Positions 34,723 to 42,508 of a stretch of 64,000 bases of DNA are shown piece by piece (the first letter of the stretch is position 1; the number at the start of each line of letters is the position of its first letter). The DNA comes from Micromonospora sp. ATCC 39149. Lineage in GTDB: Bacteria; Actinomycetota; Actinomycetes; Mycobacteriales; Micromonosporaceae. The translations under genes were made by a program, and so were the position numbers. The stretch covers positions 3,575,315-3,639,314 of the forward strand of contig NZ_GG657738.1 in assembly GCF_000158815.1 (NCBI RefSeq), given 5' to 3'. The notes beneath the pieces were generated by a model. The model ran no database searches and was not told the DNA's origin. It saw only the letters and a program-made list of their open reading frames with translations.

Positions 34723-35283
34723 TCATCGGATGATCCCGACGACGTGCGGCCGGTTCGACTGGACGACGCCACGCGGAGGCAGCAGCACCGCCGGGGCCGG
34801 GACAGCCGGCGGCACGGGGTCGGCCGGACGCTCCGGTTCGGGGTCGGTGGTGGTCTGCTCGGGTGCCTCGTCCCAGTCGATCGGGAGTTGGTCGGGTTCG
34901 GGTGCCGGCGGCAGGGCGGGGGCGTTGGACAGGACGACCTTGACCAGGGCGAGGAATGCCAGGGACGGCACGGCGGCCACGGTCCAGCCCCACACGGACG
35001 GTTCGGCTTCGGCGACCTGGGCGGCGAGGGACAGCAGCGCGAACGCCACCAGCAGTGAGGCGACCAGGCCGACCGGGCGGCGGGCGCGGCGGCGGGCGCG
35101 TAGTTCGAGGCCGAGGTAGATGGCCATGAGTTCGACGGCTACGGCGTTGGCCCAGCCGATCCAGTCGGGTTGGCCGTGGGTGACGGACAGGTCGTGGACG
35201 TGGGTGAAGGCGGCAGCGCCGGCCATGGTGCCGATGGCGAGCAGGATGACCAGGCGTACGGCGGTTTCGGTGCGCTCGGTCAT
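34723..35283 (-). CDS. DUF2637/SpdB-like membrane protein
   Basis: 186 aa, ATG 35283 five nt after AGGAG. It has four hydrophobic helices (LVILLAIGTMAGAAAFTHV, WANAVAVELMAIYLGLEL, LVASLLVAFALLSLAAQVA, TVAAVPSLAFLALVKVVL), then a cytoplasmic Pro/acidic tail. The layout matches DUF2637 proteins of Streptomyces plasmids and AICEs, thought to help spread transferred DNA between compartments (spd genes). It is the last gene of the minus-strand transfer operon, coupled by ATGA to the gene upstream. Confidence 0.82.
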   Translation of the reverse strand: MTERTETAVRLVILLAIGTMAGAAAFTHVHDLSVTHGQPDWIGWANAVAVELMAIYLGLELRARRRARRPVGLVASLLVAFALLSLAAQVAEAEPSVWGWTVAAVPSLAFLALVKVVLSNAPALPPAPEPDQLPIDWDEAPEQTTTDPEPERPADPVPPAVPAPAVLLPPRGVVQSNRPHVVGIIR

Positions 35284-35471
35284 CGCCACTCCTGCAACGG
35301 CTTCTCGCGGATGGTGAGGTCGATGCGGATGCGCCGGTCGGCCATGTCGGGGCGGCGGCCGACCATGTGCGCCAGGCCGTGCAGGGCGGCGGCGGCCTGG
35401 TCGGCGGGGCCGACGAGGCGGATGCGCAGCGGACGCCGGAGCCGGTTGACGATGCGGGCGAGGGTGTACAC
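35280..35471 (-). CDS. Small basic AICE protein
   Basis: 63 aa from GTG 35471, 8 nt after GGAGG. The sequence is basic and amphipathic (YTLARIVNRLRRPLRIRLVG, LHGLAHMVGRRPDMADRRIR). No membrane helix or known domain. The stop overlaps the start of the DUF2637 gene, and it lies in the transfer operon between the 84-aa protein and the Spd-like protein. A role in transfer or intramycelial spread is inference from position only. Confidence 0.65.
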   Translation of the reverse strand: MYTLARIVNRLRRPLRIRLVGPADQAAAALHGLAHMVGRRPDMADRRIRIDLTIREKPLQEWR

Positions 35472-35476
35472 GGCGG

Positions 35477-35731
35477 TTACCTCCGGGCCGGTCGGATGTC
35501 GGTGCGGATGTAGTCGGGAGGGGTGCCGAGCGTGGCGACGGCTTCGGAGAGGCAGCGCCACAGCGCCCACGCCTCGTCCGGGGTCAGGGACATCCGTCGC
35601 CGGCCCGCGCCGACGGCCAGGTGGACCGGGTACGGGTCGGGCCGTTCCGGGTCGACGCGGACGGACACAGCGGTAGTCGGTTCGGGGGTACGCAGCCGGT
35701 AGAACCGGCGTCCGTTCGGGCTGGCGGTCAC
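35477..35731 (-). CDS. Small hypothetical protein of the transfer operon
   Basis: 84 aa, GTG 35731 overlapping the traB stop (GTGA). The sequence (VSVRVDPERPDPYPVHLAVG, RMSLTPDEAWALWRCLSEAV) suggests a small alpha/beta protein. It has no membrane helix or motif I recognise. Tight packing between traB and the 63-aa gene makes it part of the same transcript. Confidence 0.65.
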   Translation of the reverse strand: MTASPNGRRFYRLRTPEPTTAVSVRVDPERPDPYPVHLAVGAGRRRMSLTPDEAWALWRCLSEAVATLGTPPDYIRTDIRPARR

Positions 35732-37347
35732 CGCGGTTCACCCCCGTTGTCGGGGTCGAGGAGGTTGCGCAGCGCGTCGGGCAGTAGCGGCCCGGACGGC
35801 TTGCGGGGCAGCGGCGGGCGGACCGGTTCCGGGGTCGACTCGCGGCCGACCTGAGCGAGGATGTCCGCCGCATCGGCCGGGGCCGGATACCGGCGGGCAA
35901 GGTCGCGGATGTCGTCGTCGCTGACGTACGAGAAGCGGACCCGCAGGGGTTCGGGGGTGCCGTCGAGGATTACGTACCCGACGCCCTTGGCCCATCGCGG
36001 CATCTGATCCGCCAGGGCACCCCGGTTGCGGGCACCCTCGCCGAGGATCATGTCCACCTGTGCCGCCTCGGTCAGCCCGAGCGCGATGCGGGTCGGGAAC
36101 AGGTCCCGGAACGGCAGCACTTCCTTGCGTGGGTCCTGCAAGGCCGCCACCACCAGGACGCCGACCCCGGCCCCCTGCGACAGCAGCAGCCCCAGCGAGG
36201 ACGCGATGCGCCTACGCAGGTCGACGTCTTGCAGGTACGCGGTGAGTGCGGCCATCTCGTCGATGACGACCACCACCAGGGGGTCAACCTCGGTCGGGGT
36301 GTGGACCCGGACCGTTCCGGCGAGCCGAGTCTGACGTTCCCGCATCACCGCCACGGCCTCGTCGAGGAGGTCGGCCATGGCCTCGAAGGACGTGCCGGCG
36401 AACCGGGCGAACAGCGGGCGGCCCATGGCGAACTCCATCCCGCCCTTTGGATCGATCACCCACAGCCGGACCAGGCCCGACGTGATGCCGCCGGCCAGCG
36501 CCCGTACCAGCGACCACAGCACCGAACCTTTGCCGGACCGGGTGGCCCCGCCGATGAGGACGTGCGTGGCGAGCAGGCACAGTGACCAGGTGCCCAGGTC
36601 CTCCCGCCGGGCCAGCGGCAGCGCGGTCAGGTCGGGCACCGTCGGGGCGTCGAACGGCGGCACGACCGGCCGCAGCGCATCGGTGCGGACCAGCACCAGG
36701 TACACCAGCGTCGGACGGTCCCGGAACCGCACCCGGTCCACCCACCCCAGCAGCAAGGCCCAGTAGCCGGTACGGGTCGGCGGGGCGTCGGGGCGCTCGG
36801 AGTAGACCCGGGCGTGCCGCCGACCGAAGGCGTACGCGAGGTTCGCCGTCACCTTCTTGAAGTCGGCCGGGGTCTGCCCCCGGACCATGCGCACGGTCAA
36901 CACGTCGAGGGCCTGATCCGAACGCATCCGCAGCAACTCAGGCAGGACGGGCCGATGGTCGTACGTGGCGGCGAGGCCGCACAGGGTCATGGCCTCGTGC
37001 CACGCCCGCCGATACACGAAGACCTGTCGGAGGCGGCCGAGCAGCGGCCCCGCGCACCACCGCCACCAGGACGCCTCATCGCGCCACCGCCACAGCGCCG
37101 ACACCGCCGACGCCAGGACCAGCGGCACGACCACGCCCGGCCAGCCGTGCTCGGCGTAGAGGACCACGGCGGCCACGGCCAGGCCCACGGTGACCGGGTG
37201 ACGAAGGCACCACCAGCAGAACCGGGCCAGCCAGCGCAGCACCAAGCCGAGCACGACCAACCACATCGGCAGGACGAACCGCTTCGGCCGGATCACCAGC
37301 AGATCCCCAGCCGACGTCAGGATCACCTCACCACGCGGCCGGCGCAT
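35728..37347 (-). CDS. traB: FtsK/SpoIIIE-type DNA translocase (TraB/TraSA family)
   Basis: 539 aa, ATG 37347 overlapping the stop of the zinc-ribbon gene (ATGA). Two N-terminal membrane helices (about 26-66) precede the motor domain. Walker A is GGATRSGKGS (about 265-274), Walker B is VVVVIDEM (about 357-365), and ALQDPRKEVLPFRDLFPTRI follows. TraB-type proteins form a hexameric pore that moves double-stranded DNA into the recipient and alone suffice for AICE transfer. No relaxase gene exists in the element, as expected for this mechanism. Confidence 0.94.
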   Translation of the reverse strand: MRRPRGEVILTSAGDLLVIRPKRFVLPMWLVVLGLVLRWLARFCWWCLRHPVTVGLAVAAVVLYAEHGWPGVVVPLVLASAVSALWRWRDEASWWRWCAGPLLGRLRQVFVYRRAWHEAMTLCGLAATYDHRPVLPELLRMRSDQALDVLTVRMVRGQTPADFKKVTANLAYAFGRRHARVYSERPDAPPTRTGYWALLLGWVDRVRFRDRPTLVYLVLVRTDALRPVVPPFDAPTVPDLTALPLARREDLGTWSLCLLATHVLIGGATRSGKGSVLWSLVRALAGGITSGLVRLWVIDPKGGMEFAMGRPLFARFAGTSFEAMADLLDEAVAVMRERQTRLAGTVRVHTPTEVDPLVVVVIDEMAALTAYLQDVDLRRRIASSLGLLLSQGAGVGVLVVAALQDPRKEVLPFRDLFPTRIALGLTEAAQVDMILGEGARNRGALADQMPRWAKGVGYVILDGTPEPLRVRFSYVSDDDIRDLARRYPAPADAADILAQVGRESTPEPVRPPLPRKPSGPLLPDALRNLLDPDNGGEPR

Positions 37348-37529
37348 CACCGCGCACCCCGCAGGGACACGAACCGGCCCGACGCATCCCGGACCGGAGG
37401 AAACGGAAGAACGAGCTGCCCGACGCAACCGGAACACCGACCGTCAGCACCCGTGGCCGGGTCGAACCGGGACTGACACACCTCGCACCGAGGCTGAACG
37501 GGGGCAGGCGAACGCCTACGCTTGGACAC
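37347..37529 (-). CDS. Small zinc-ribbon protein
   Basis: 60 aa from GTG 37529 behind GAGAGAGG. Two CxxC pairs (RCEVCQSRFD and GRCSGCVGQL) form a probable zinc ribbon, followed by LVLPFPPVRDASGRFVSL. It lies directly upstream of traB and overlaps its start. Short zinc-ribbon proteins are frequent in actinomycete conjugative elements; the role is unknown, though a regulator or TraB partner is possible. Confidence 0.7.
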   Translation of the reverse strand: MSKRRRSPAPVQPRCEVCQSRFDPATGADGRCSGCVGQLVLPFPPVRDASGRFVSLRGAR

Positions 37530-37623
37530 GTCACTACCTCTCTCGACAGAGCAGGGGAAAGAGACACAGGGGGCGGGGCTGCCGTCCGCCAAGACCTGAC
37601 AGCCCCGCCCCCACCTGATACGG

Positions 37624-38025
37624 CTACGCCGCCGCCTTCTGCTTGCCGGCCACGCCCGCCGGGGCGCGCATCCCGGTCGCCCGCAGCGAGTACGCCATCC
37701 GACCGTTGTTCGACACGTACGGCGTGACCGTCATGCCCTCGAACTCCACCGCCTCGAACGGCGCGCCCGTCGGCGGGACCGGCTGGTGGTCGGCGGAGAT
37801 TTTCACGGTCGTCTCCCGGGAGCGCTTGCCAAGCTCCGGGTCGAGGTCCATCACGCGCACCTGCCACACCCGCTGGCCGGTCAGCTTGTCCTTCGCCGGG
37901 CTACGCCGACCCGTCTTCTCGTCGTAGTCCTCGACCTCACCCAGGGACTCGGGAACCAGGGCGCACCCCGCCGGGAACACGTCCTCACAACGCACGGCGA
38001 ACCTCGTACCGCCACGCAGAGCCAT
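37624..38025 (-). CDS. Pra-like activator of replication, integration and excision
   Basis: 133 aa, ATG 38025 with GGAGGT seven nt upstream. Conserved blocks: RFAVRCEDVFPAGCALVPES, VWQVRVMDLDPELGKRS, TVKISADHQPVPP and VEFEGMTVTPYVSNNGRMAY. Actinomycete relatives are annotated as plasmid replication, integration and excision activator after pSAM2 Pra. It is the first gene of the minus-strand backbone operon, and a strong inverted repeat sits in its promoter region, so its expression is probably the switch for the element. Confidence 0.78.
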   Translation of the reverse strand: MALRGGTRFAVRCEDVFPAGCALVPESLGEVEDYDEKTGRRSPAKDKLTGQRVWQVRVMDLDPELGKRSRETTVKISADHQPVPPTGAPFEAVEFEGMTVTPYVSNNGRMAYSLRATGMRAPAGVAGKQKAAA

Positions 38026-38050
38026 CGCTCACACCTCCAAGTCGTAGGCA

Positions 38051-38098
38051 TGTCTGCCAAGTTGCAGGAACCAAGGTAGACCGACTTGGCAGACAAGT
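38051..38098. promoter_or_regulatory. GntR-type operator region between pra-like gene and divergent cargo gene
   Basis: TGTCTGCCAAGT (38051-38062) and ACTTGGCAGACA (38084-38095) form a perfect 12-bp inverted repeat 21 bp apart. The right half extends to ACTTGGCAGACAAGT, itself a palindrome like the HutC/GntR box. A related ACTTGGTAAGACAAGT lies at 42493-42508 before the small gntR gene. Confidence 0.6.
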
Positions 38099-38128
38099 CA
38101 ACGTGCTGGCCCCTTTTACAATCAGGCC

Positions 38129-38998
38129 GTGCAGGGGAATCGAAAGCGGAGAAGGCAAGCCAAAGACCTTGATCGAGAAATATCCTCGGCTGAAGAGACT
38201 GAAGGCTTGCCTGAAGAAAACGAAGGCATCGCATGGGGGAAGGAAGCGACATCATCGCTTGCCTCGGGGGCTCTACTGGCGCTAACTCCTGTGCTTGTTG
38301 TGAGTTGGAACGTCCACCGCATCAGTGGCGGAGATCGTGATGTTGCATTGCTATTGTTTCGCACCCTCAATGTTCCGGCCGCAATGTTTTCGTTGTCTTT
38401 CTACCTAGCGCCGTTCGCCTTGGGGGCGATTGTCGCGATGCTCATGAAGTGGGCGATCAGCGGACGCGCCTTTCGGCCAAAAATGCTCGTAGCCGCGACC
38501 TCCATTTTTCTGGTTGCATTTATGACTTTGCCGCTCATTTATACACTTTCCTCGCTGGCGGGAATGGGGATCGGGATGGCGTTACGCTTCGCGGGTTCTA
38601 GAGGTGGGGACGAAAAGCAGGCACGTAGATCTCGAGAAGAAGAACGCCTCTCATTCACTCCTCTGCAAATCGCCTTCCTTGTGGCAGGTTTTTTGGGATC
38701 GGCCATGCCGGTTTGGTTGCCACATGAAGAAATAACGATCAGGGGATCTTCAGCTTCCAGCAGCACCACGATGGTTGGTTACGTGCTGGAATCCGGCGAT
38801 CACACGCTTACGGTTCTGTGGGAGGACTTTCGTCCTGAAATCCTTCAGCAGGAAATTGTGCTTAGTAGGGTTATATGCCAGCCGAAGCTAGGCAAACTCG
38901 AAGGACGTGTGGACCAGCTGTTTCGCGCAGGTCTCAATTTTACTGATTCAAAACGTGCTCGACTACCCTATTGTCGTAGCTCGCCAATCGGAAGTTAG
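38129..38998 (+). CDS. Orphan low-GC membrane protein (cargo)
   Basis: 289 aa, GTG 38129. Base composition drops sharply from here: A/T-rich third positions and codons such as TTG, ATA and AGA, which are rare elsewhere in the window. A charged N-terminus (residues 1-38) precedes about four or five membrane helices (SLASGALLALTPVLVVSW, AMFSLSFYLAPFALGAIVAM, MLVAATSIFLVAFMTLPLIY, LQIAFLVAGFLGSAMPVWL) and a C-terminal soluble domain after about residue 205. No family recognised. Composition and position behind the pra promoter mark it as recently acquired cargo. Confidence 0.72.
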   Translation: MQGNRKRRRQAKDLDREISSAEETEGLPEENEGIAWGKEATSSLASGALLALTPVLVVSWNVHRISGGDRDVALLLFRTLNVPAAMFSLSFYLAPFALGAIVAMLMKWAISGRAFRPKMLVAATSIFLVAFMTLPLIYTLSSLAGMGIGMALRFAGSRGGDEKQARRSREEERLSFTPLQIAFLVAGFLGSAMPVWLPHEEITIRGSSASSSTTMVGYVLESGDHTLTVLWEDFRPEILQQEIVLSRVICQPKLGKLEGRVDQLFRAGLNFTDSKRARLPYCRSSPIGS

Positions 38999-39160
38999 CC
39001 CAATCCCGTGATGGGTAAGTGGCGTGGAAGAAGCCGATGCAACTCGGATGTTCATCATGCGCTGGCCGCTGCCCATCGAGCGGTTCCGTTAGCTTGCAGT
39101 GCGGGAGATGCAACTAGCACCATTACGCAAGGCCGACCGAAGTGATTTTGAGGAGGATCG

Positions 39161-39583
39161 ATGACTGATTCGGTTGAGTGGCAGCGACCGCGTGGAGTGG
39201 ATGACACGACTGTTGAAGCGTTGGGCGAGTTGAGTAAGGCGCTGGAAGTGGTCCACCGGGTACGGGGTCACCTGTATTCGGCTCACCAGCTCGTCGGCGG
39301 GGCGGACCTGACGCTTGACCGGGTAGTCAAACTCCTACGGGAGGCGGGGCACGACGGGGTCGCCGATCGGGTGGAGTACGAGTTGTTGGGGCGGAACGTT
39401 CTCCCGGGCCGGTGGACGTTCCAGATCGTGGAGGAGTTCGACGACGGCTATTACGCGGCGTTCCAGGAGATCGAGCGGTACGCGCGGGAGAAGCTGGCCG
39501 GTGGCCGTCGGCACATCTACGAGGCGGAGATGAAGGAGCGTCGGCGTACCCACGGGATGCCGGGGCACGAGGCTACGCCGTAG
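39161..39583 (+). CDS. Conserved AICE hypothetical protein
   Basis: 140 aa, ATG 39161 directly after GAGGAGGATCG. Mostly helical and charged: ALGELSKALEVVHRVRGHLY, RVVKLLREAGHDGVADRVEY, EELLGRNVLPGRWTF-type core, and a helical tail (AFQEIERYAREKLAGGRRHI). No membrane helix. Related proteins accompany GntR/AICE modules in other actinomycetes, but no function is known. It is convergent with the glycosyltransferase gene and overlaps its end by 11 bp. Confidence 0.75.
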   Translation: MTDSVEWQRPRGVDDTTVEALGELSKALEVVHRVRGHLYSAHQLVGGADLTLDRVVKLLREAGHDGVADRVEYELLGRNVLPGRWTFQIVEEFDDGYYAAFQEIERYAREKLAGGRRHIYEAEMKERRRTHGMPGHEATP

Positions 39584-40343
39584 CGCCGCCGAAGCCGAAG
39601 CCGTTCGGGACCATCGAGGCCAGGGCGTTGGCTCTGGCCTCGATGATCCTCATGCGTGCCTGATACTCGGCGGGTTCCCGATGCGCGGCCTGGCTGGTGA
39701 CCTGGCCGGGCCACTTGCGGTAGAGCAGGCCGTACTCCCGGGTGAAGTAGCCCTCGCTGACCGCGTTGGCGGCAAGGAGAAGGCCGGTGTCCTCGGAGGC
39801 CGGCAGGGCCATCCAGCCGCCGAGGGCGAAGACGAGATCCCGGCGCAGGCACAGCGTCGCCGGATGCACGGACGCCCGGTAGTCGTTGGCCTGCCAGAAC
39901 GACAGGACCGAACCGCGGTCGATGACCCCGCCGGCCGGGTCCTTGTCCCATCCGGCGGTTGACCCGTCGGGCAGCAGGTCGAGTACCCGCGAGGTGGTCC
40001 AGCCGATCTGCGGGTGCGCGTCGAACGCGGCGATGTCCCGGGCGAGTGCCCCGGGGGTCAACTGGTCATCGGCGTCCAAGACCTTGATGAGTTGCCCGGA
40101 CACCCGGGAAAGCGCGAGGGTACGGGCGACACCTGGCCCGCCGGGGCGGCCGGTGCCGAGGCTGATCCGGGGGTCATCGAGCAGCGCGTCGACGAGGGCG
40201 CCGGTCTGCCCGTCTTCCTGGACGAGCCATTGCCAGTCCCACCCCGGGGGCATGTCCTGCTTGGCCAGCGACGCGTACGCGCCAGCAAGGTACTGGATGC
40301 TGGGCGCGTGGACCGGGGTGATGACCGAGACGAGCTGCGTCAC
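39573..40343 (-). CDS. Family 2 glycosyltransferase
   Basis: 256 aa from GTG 40343, which overlaps the stop of the gntR gene (GTGA); GTG 40352 is an alternative. GT-A fold features: VSVITPVHAPSIQYLAGAYA at the start, WLVQEDG, a KVLDADDQLTPGALA block carrying the DxD metal site, and SEDTGLLLAANAVSEGY. It has no membrane helix or exporter partner. Such enzymes add a sugar from a nucleotide donor. Its coupling to a gntR gene inside a mobile element suggests regulated surface or metabolite glycosylation; acceptor unknown. Confidence 0.85.
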   Translation of the reverse strand: MTQLVSVITPVHAPSIQYLAGAYASLAKQDMPPGWDWQWLVQEDGQTGALVDALLDDPRISLGTGRPGGPGVARTLALSRVSGQLIKVLDADDQLTPGALARDIAAFDAHPQIGWTTSRVLDLLPDGSTAGWDKDPAGGVIDRGSVLSFWQANDYRASVHPATLCLRRDLVFALGGWMALPASEDTGLLLAANAVSEGYFTREYGLLYRKWPGQVTSQAAHREPAEYQARMRIIEARANALASMVPNGFGFGGATA

Positions 40344-41161
40344 GTTTTCCACCGCTGGAGTTTGTGAGAGTAGACAAGCTCTGTCCGGTCGCCCGGCATC
40401 ACCACGTCGGCCACCTCGACGACCCGGCCGGTGGTGTCGACGGAGGTCTTGCGCACGGTGAGCACGGACACGCCCGGGTCGATGTCCAGCAACTCGGCCT
40501 CGTCCGGCGACGGCGGCCGGGCGCGGATCTCGTCGTCGATGCGGTCCAGCTCGATGCCGACGGTGTAGAGCTGGTGTTGCGTGCCGCCCGGCCAGGGTTC
40601 CTTGCTCTCGTCGAGCAGGTCGGGGTTCGCGGCCACCAGGTCGTACGGCAGATAGGAGTACGACACGGTCAGCGGCGCGTTCTCGTGCCGCGAGGACGTC
40701 CAGTAGACCCGGCGCAGCAGCGGCGTGCCCGCCTCGACCTGGAGGGCCGCCGCCATCTCCGCGTCGGCGTCGACGCGGGTGTACTCGGCGTGGAACTTGA
40801 GGTCGTCGGCGGTCAGGCCGGTGTCATGCTCGGTCGCGCCGGTCTTCAACCGCTCGGCCTCGTCGAGCAGTACCCGATCCTTCTCCCACTGGTACCGCTC
40901 GGTGTTGCGACGGCGTACCCGCTGGCGAGGTGCCCGCACGTAGGTGCCGCGCCCCTGCTCGGCCCGGACCAGGCCCCATTCCCGAAGCTGCCGGATGGCG
41001 TTGCGCACGCTCGTGCGGGACAGCCCGGAAGAGTCGGCCAACTCCGTCTCGCTCGGCATCAGCGTGCCAGGGGCCAGCTCACCGCTCACGATCTTCGCCC
41101 GCAACTCCTCAGCGAGTTGCAGATAGCGAGGGCGCCAGTCCCGACCATGCACACCGGTCAC
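40340..41161 (-). CDS. GntR/HutC-family transcriptional regulator with UTRA domain
   Basis: 273 aa from GTG 41161, placed 4 nt after AGGGGG. The N-terminal winged helix (YLQLAEELRAKIVSGELAPG, MPSETELADSSGLSRTSVRN, GLVRAEQGRGTYV) is followed by a basic linker and a full UTRA ligand domain (LLRRVYWTSSRHENAPLTVS, HQLYTVGIELDRIDDEIRAR, VLTVRKTSVDTTGRVVEVAD). In AICEs such proteins (KorSA-like) repress pra and transfer genes. A perfect 16-bp palindrome lies 11 bp upstream of the start. Its stop overlaps the glycosyltransferase start. Confidence 0.93.
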   Translation of the reverse strand: MTGVHGRDWRPRYLQLAEELRAKIVSGELAPGTLMPSETELADSSGLSRTSVRNAIRQLREWGLVRAEQGRGTYVRAPRQRVRRRNTERYQWEKDRVLLDEAERLKTGATEHDTGLTADDLKFHAEYTRVDADAEMAAALQVEAGTPLLRRVYWTSSRHENAPLTVSYSYLPYDLVAANPDLLDESKEPWPGGTQHQLYTVGIELDRIDDEIRARPPSPDEAELLDIDPGVSVLTVRKTSVDTTGRVVEVADVVMPGDRTELVYSHKLQRWKT

Positions 41162-41171
41162 CGTACCCCCT

Positions 41172-41187
41172 AGACGTTCCAACGTCT
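41172..41187. promoter_or_regulatory. Palindromic operator AGACGTTCCAACGTCT upstream of the UTRA gntR gene
   Basis: Perfect 7-bp arms with a 2-bp centre, 11-26 nt before the GTG start. The spacing fits an autoregulatory site over the promoter or start region. Confidence 0.5.
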
Positions 41188-41310
41188 GCCAGGTGGTCCC
41201 CCCAGCCGGCCGCTCCGGAACCACAGGCACCGCCACCGCCGTACGCGACGACAGCGTCCGACGCGGACCCGGAGTCCGAGGAACCGGCACGCCCCGCCGG
41301 CTGCTGGCAG

Positions 41311-41655
41311 TCACCGCGTCTCCCCCGCCTGCCCGTGCGGATCGGCCGCAGCCCGCATCACCTGCCGGGCGTGCGTCAGTTCTTCGATGAGCCGGTCTAC
41401 CTGTGCCGCCGACAGCAGCACGGCCTGAGTCGCGTCGTAGCGGGTCGCGTCGAGCTTGACGGCCAAGTCCCGACGCGCGAACCGGTCGACGAGCAGTTGC
41501 ACGCTGACCCAGCCGGTCCGCTCCCGCCCGATGGTCGCGAGAAGCCCTCGGTGCATCGGGTCGTTCGGTCCGCAGCCCCGGCACCACACCGGACACACGA
41601 CCGGCGCAGCCGACGACGGCGGCCGGGCATCCTTCACGGGTACGGCCTCACTCAT
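41311..41655 (-). CDS. Hypothetical protein, Cys/Trp zinc-site-like N-terminus
   Basis: 114 aa, ATG 41655 overlapping the stop of the gene upstream (ATGA). A CPVWCRGC segment near residue 20 with a following His recalls the short DUF6907-type proteins of actinomycetes. The rest (VSVQLLVDRFARRDLAVKLD, AAQVDRLIEELTHARQVMRA) predicts an alpha/beta domain. It shares the Trp-Cys motif and a leucine-rich C-terminal helix with the next gene, so the two may be diverged paralogues. Function unknown. Confidence 0.65.
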   Translation of the reverse strand: MSEAVPVKDARPPSSAAPVVCPVWCRGCGPNDPMHRGLLATIGRERTGWVSVQLLVDRFARRDLAVKLDATRYDATQAVLLSAAQVDRLIEELTHARQVMRAAADPHGQAGETR

Positions 41656-41981
41656 CGTCGGCCCCCTTGGTCGCCGGCTGCCTGCTCCAGCAACCCGCGC
41701 AGGTGCTCGACCAGCTCGGCCGCCTGTGGCAACGTCAACTCCGCCCAGGTGTTGCCCGCCCGGCACGTCGCGTGAACCCCCACCATCGGACCGAAACCAT
41801 CAGCACCGATGAGATAGGTAGCGACGAAACCGGACGCCCGGGAGTCGCCGACGCGGCGCATCGGGCCGCGATGGCGGCGGGCCATGTGCGCCAGCACCGG
41901 CGGCACCAGGTAGCCGCAGCGATCCGGGGCACACCAGTCAGGGTGTCCCGTGATCCCGGCTGGCCTGATCGGGTGCCTCAT
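41652..41981 (-). CDS. Hypothetical protein, paralogue-like neighbour
   Basis: 109 aa, ATG 41981 overlapping the stop of the 76-aa gene upstream (ATGA). Features: HPDWCAPDRCGYLVPP with His residues after it (HMARRHRGPM), a central strand SGFVATYLIGADGFGPMVG, and a C-terminal helix LTLPQAAELVEHLRGLLEQA. A Cys/His metal site and DUF6907-like membership are possible but not certain. It belongs to the chain of coupled small genes upstream of gntR. Confidence 0.65.
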   Translation of the reverse strand: MRHPIRPAGITGHPDWCAPDRCGYLVPPVLAHMARRHRGPMRRVGDSRASGFVATYLIGADGFGPMVGVHATCRAGNTWAELTLPQAAELVEHLRGLLEQAAGDQGGRR

Positions 41982-42208
41982 CGCGGGCACCGCCCGCCGT
42001 TGCCCCGCGCCGCCTGCCCGAGGGTCATCAGCGGCACGTACGGCAGTACAGGTACCTCCCGCGTCGGAGCCACCGACCACCACGGCGATGGCGGAACCGA
42101 GGCCGGGCGCGGGCGGGACGGGGCGTTGCTGCTGGTGGCCCGGATCGGCGTTCGCGTTCGTGGCCACCAGGATGAGAACCAGCCGCGCCGACGGTGAGAG
42201 CCGGACAT
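41978..42208 (-). CDS. Small ORF with strong ribosome-binding site; reading frame debatable
   Basis: 76 aa, ATG 42208 three nt after TGGAGGT. It ends in an ATGA overlap with the next gene, which is the pattern of this operon. By eye most third positions are G or C. The translation is Ser/Arg/Pro/Trp-rich and unconvincing as a folded protein. The frame one base over reads ARLVLILVATNANADPG and GSAIAVVVGG, which look more natural as a short exported protein. Either the small protein is unusual or a base is wrong near the start. Confidence 0.4.
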   Translation of the reverse strand: MSGSHRRRGWFSSWWPRTRTPIRATSSNAPSRPRPASVPPSPWWSVAPTREVPVLPYVPLMTLGQAARGNGGRCPR

Positions 42209-42230
42209 CGCACCTCCAGAGGTAGGCGGG

Positions 42231-42269
42231 GGCCGGTGGCCAGCCTCGGAGGTTGGCCAGCCACCGGCC
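42231..42269. terminator. Hairpin in the leader of the small-gene operon
   Basis: GGCCGGTGGC (42231-42240) and GCCACCGGCC (42260-42269) form a 10-bp stem with further pairing inside. It lies 23 nt before the minus-strand ATG at 42208, so it could be an attenuator rather than a true terminator. Confidence 0.4.
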
Positions 42270-42487
42270 CGGATGAAGGCACGGCGCACCGTCCGACACA
42301 GACGGGTCGGGTATCGCCGAGCCAACTTGTGCGCGGCTACCGCAACCGGTCCGACAGGACGCCGCGCTTCAGGTGCGACCAGGGCCGGCACGAGACCACC
42401 CCTGACACGAGCCGTCACCCTGGCCGCACAGATGGAAACGTACCTACAACTGAACGAGTTGTCTACACGTCGAAACGGGTCTCTTGG

Positions 42488-42508
42488 TTGACACTTGGTA
42501 AGACAAGT
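42488..42508 (+). promoter_or_regulatory. Consensus -35 element overlapping a GntR-type operator
   Basis: A perfect TTGACA -35 hexamer (42488-42493) runs straight into ACTTGGTAAGACAAGT (42493-42508), an ACTTG/CAAGT palindrome like that at 38084-38098. The -10 element is not clear (CAGGTA at 17 bp spacing). This is probably the autoregulated promoter of the short gntR gene. Confidence 0.55.
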
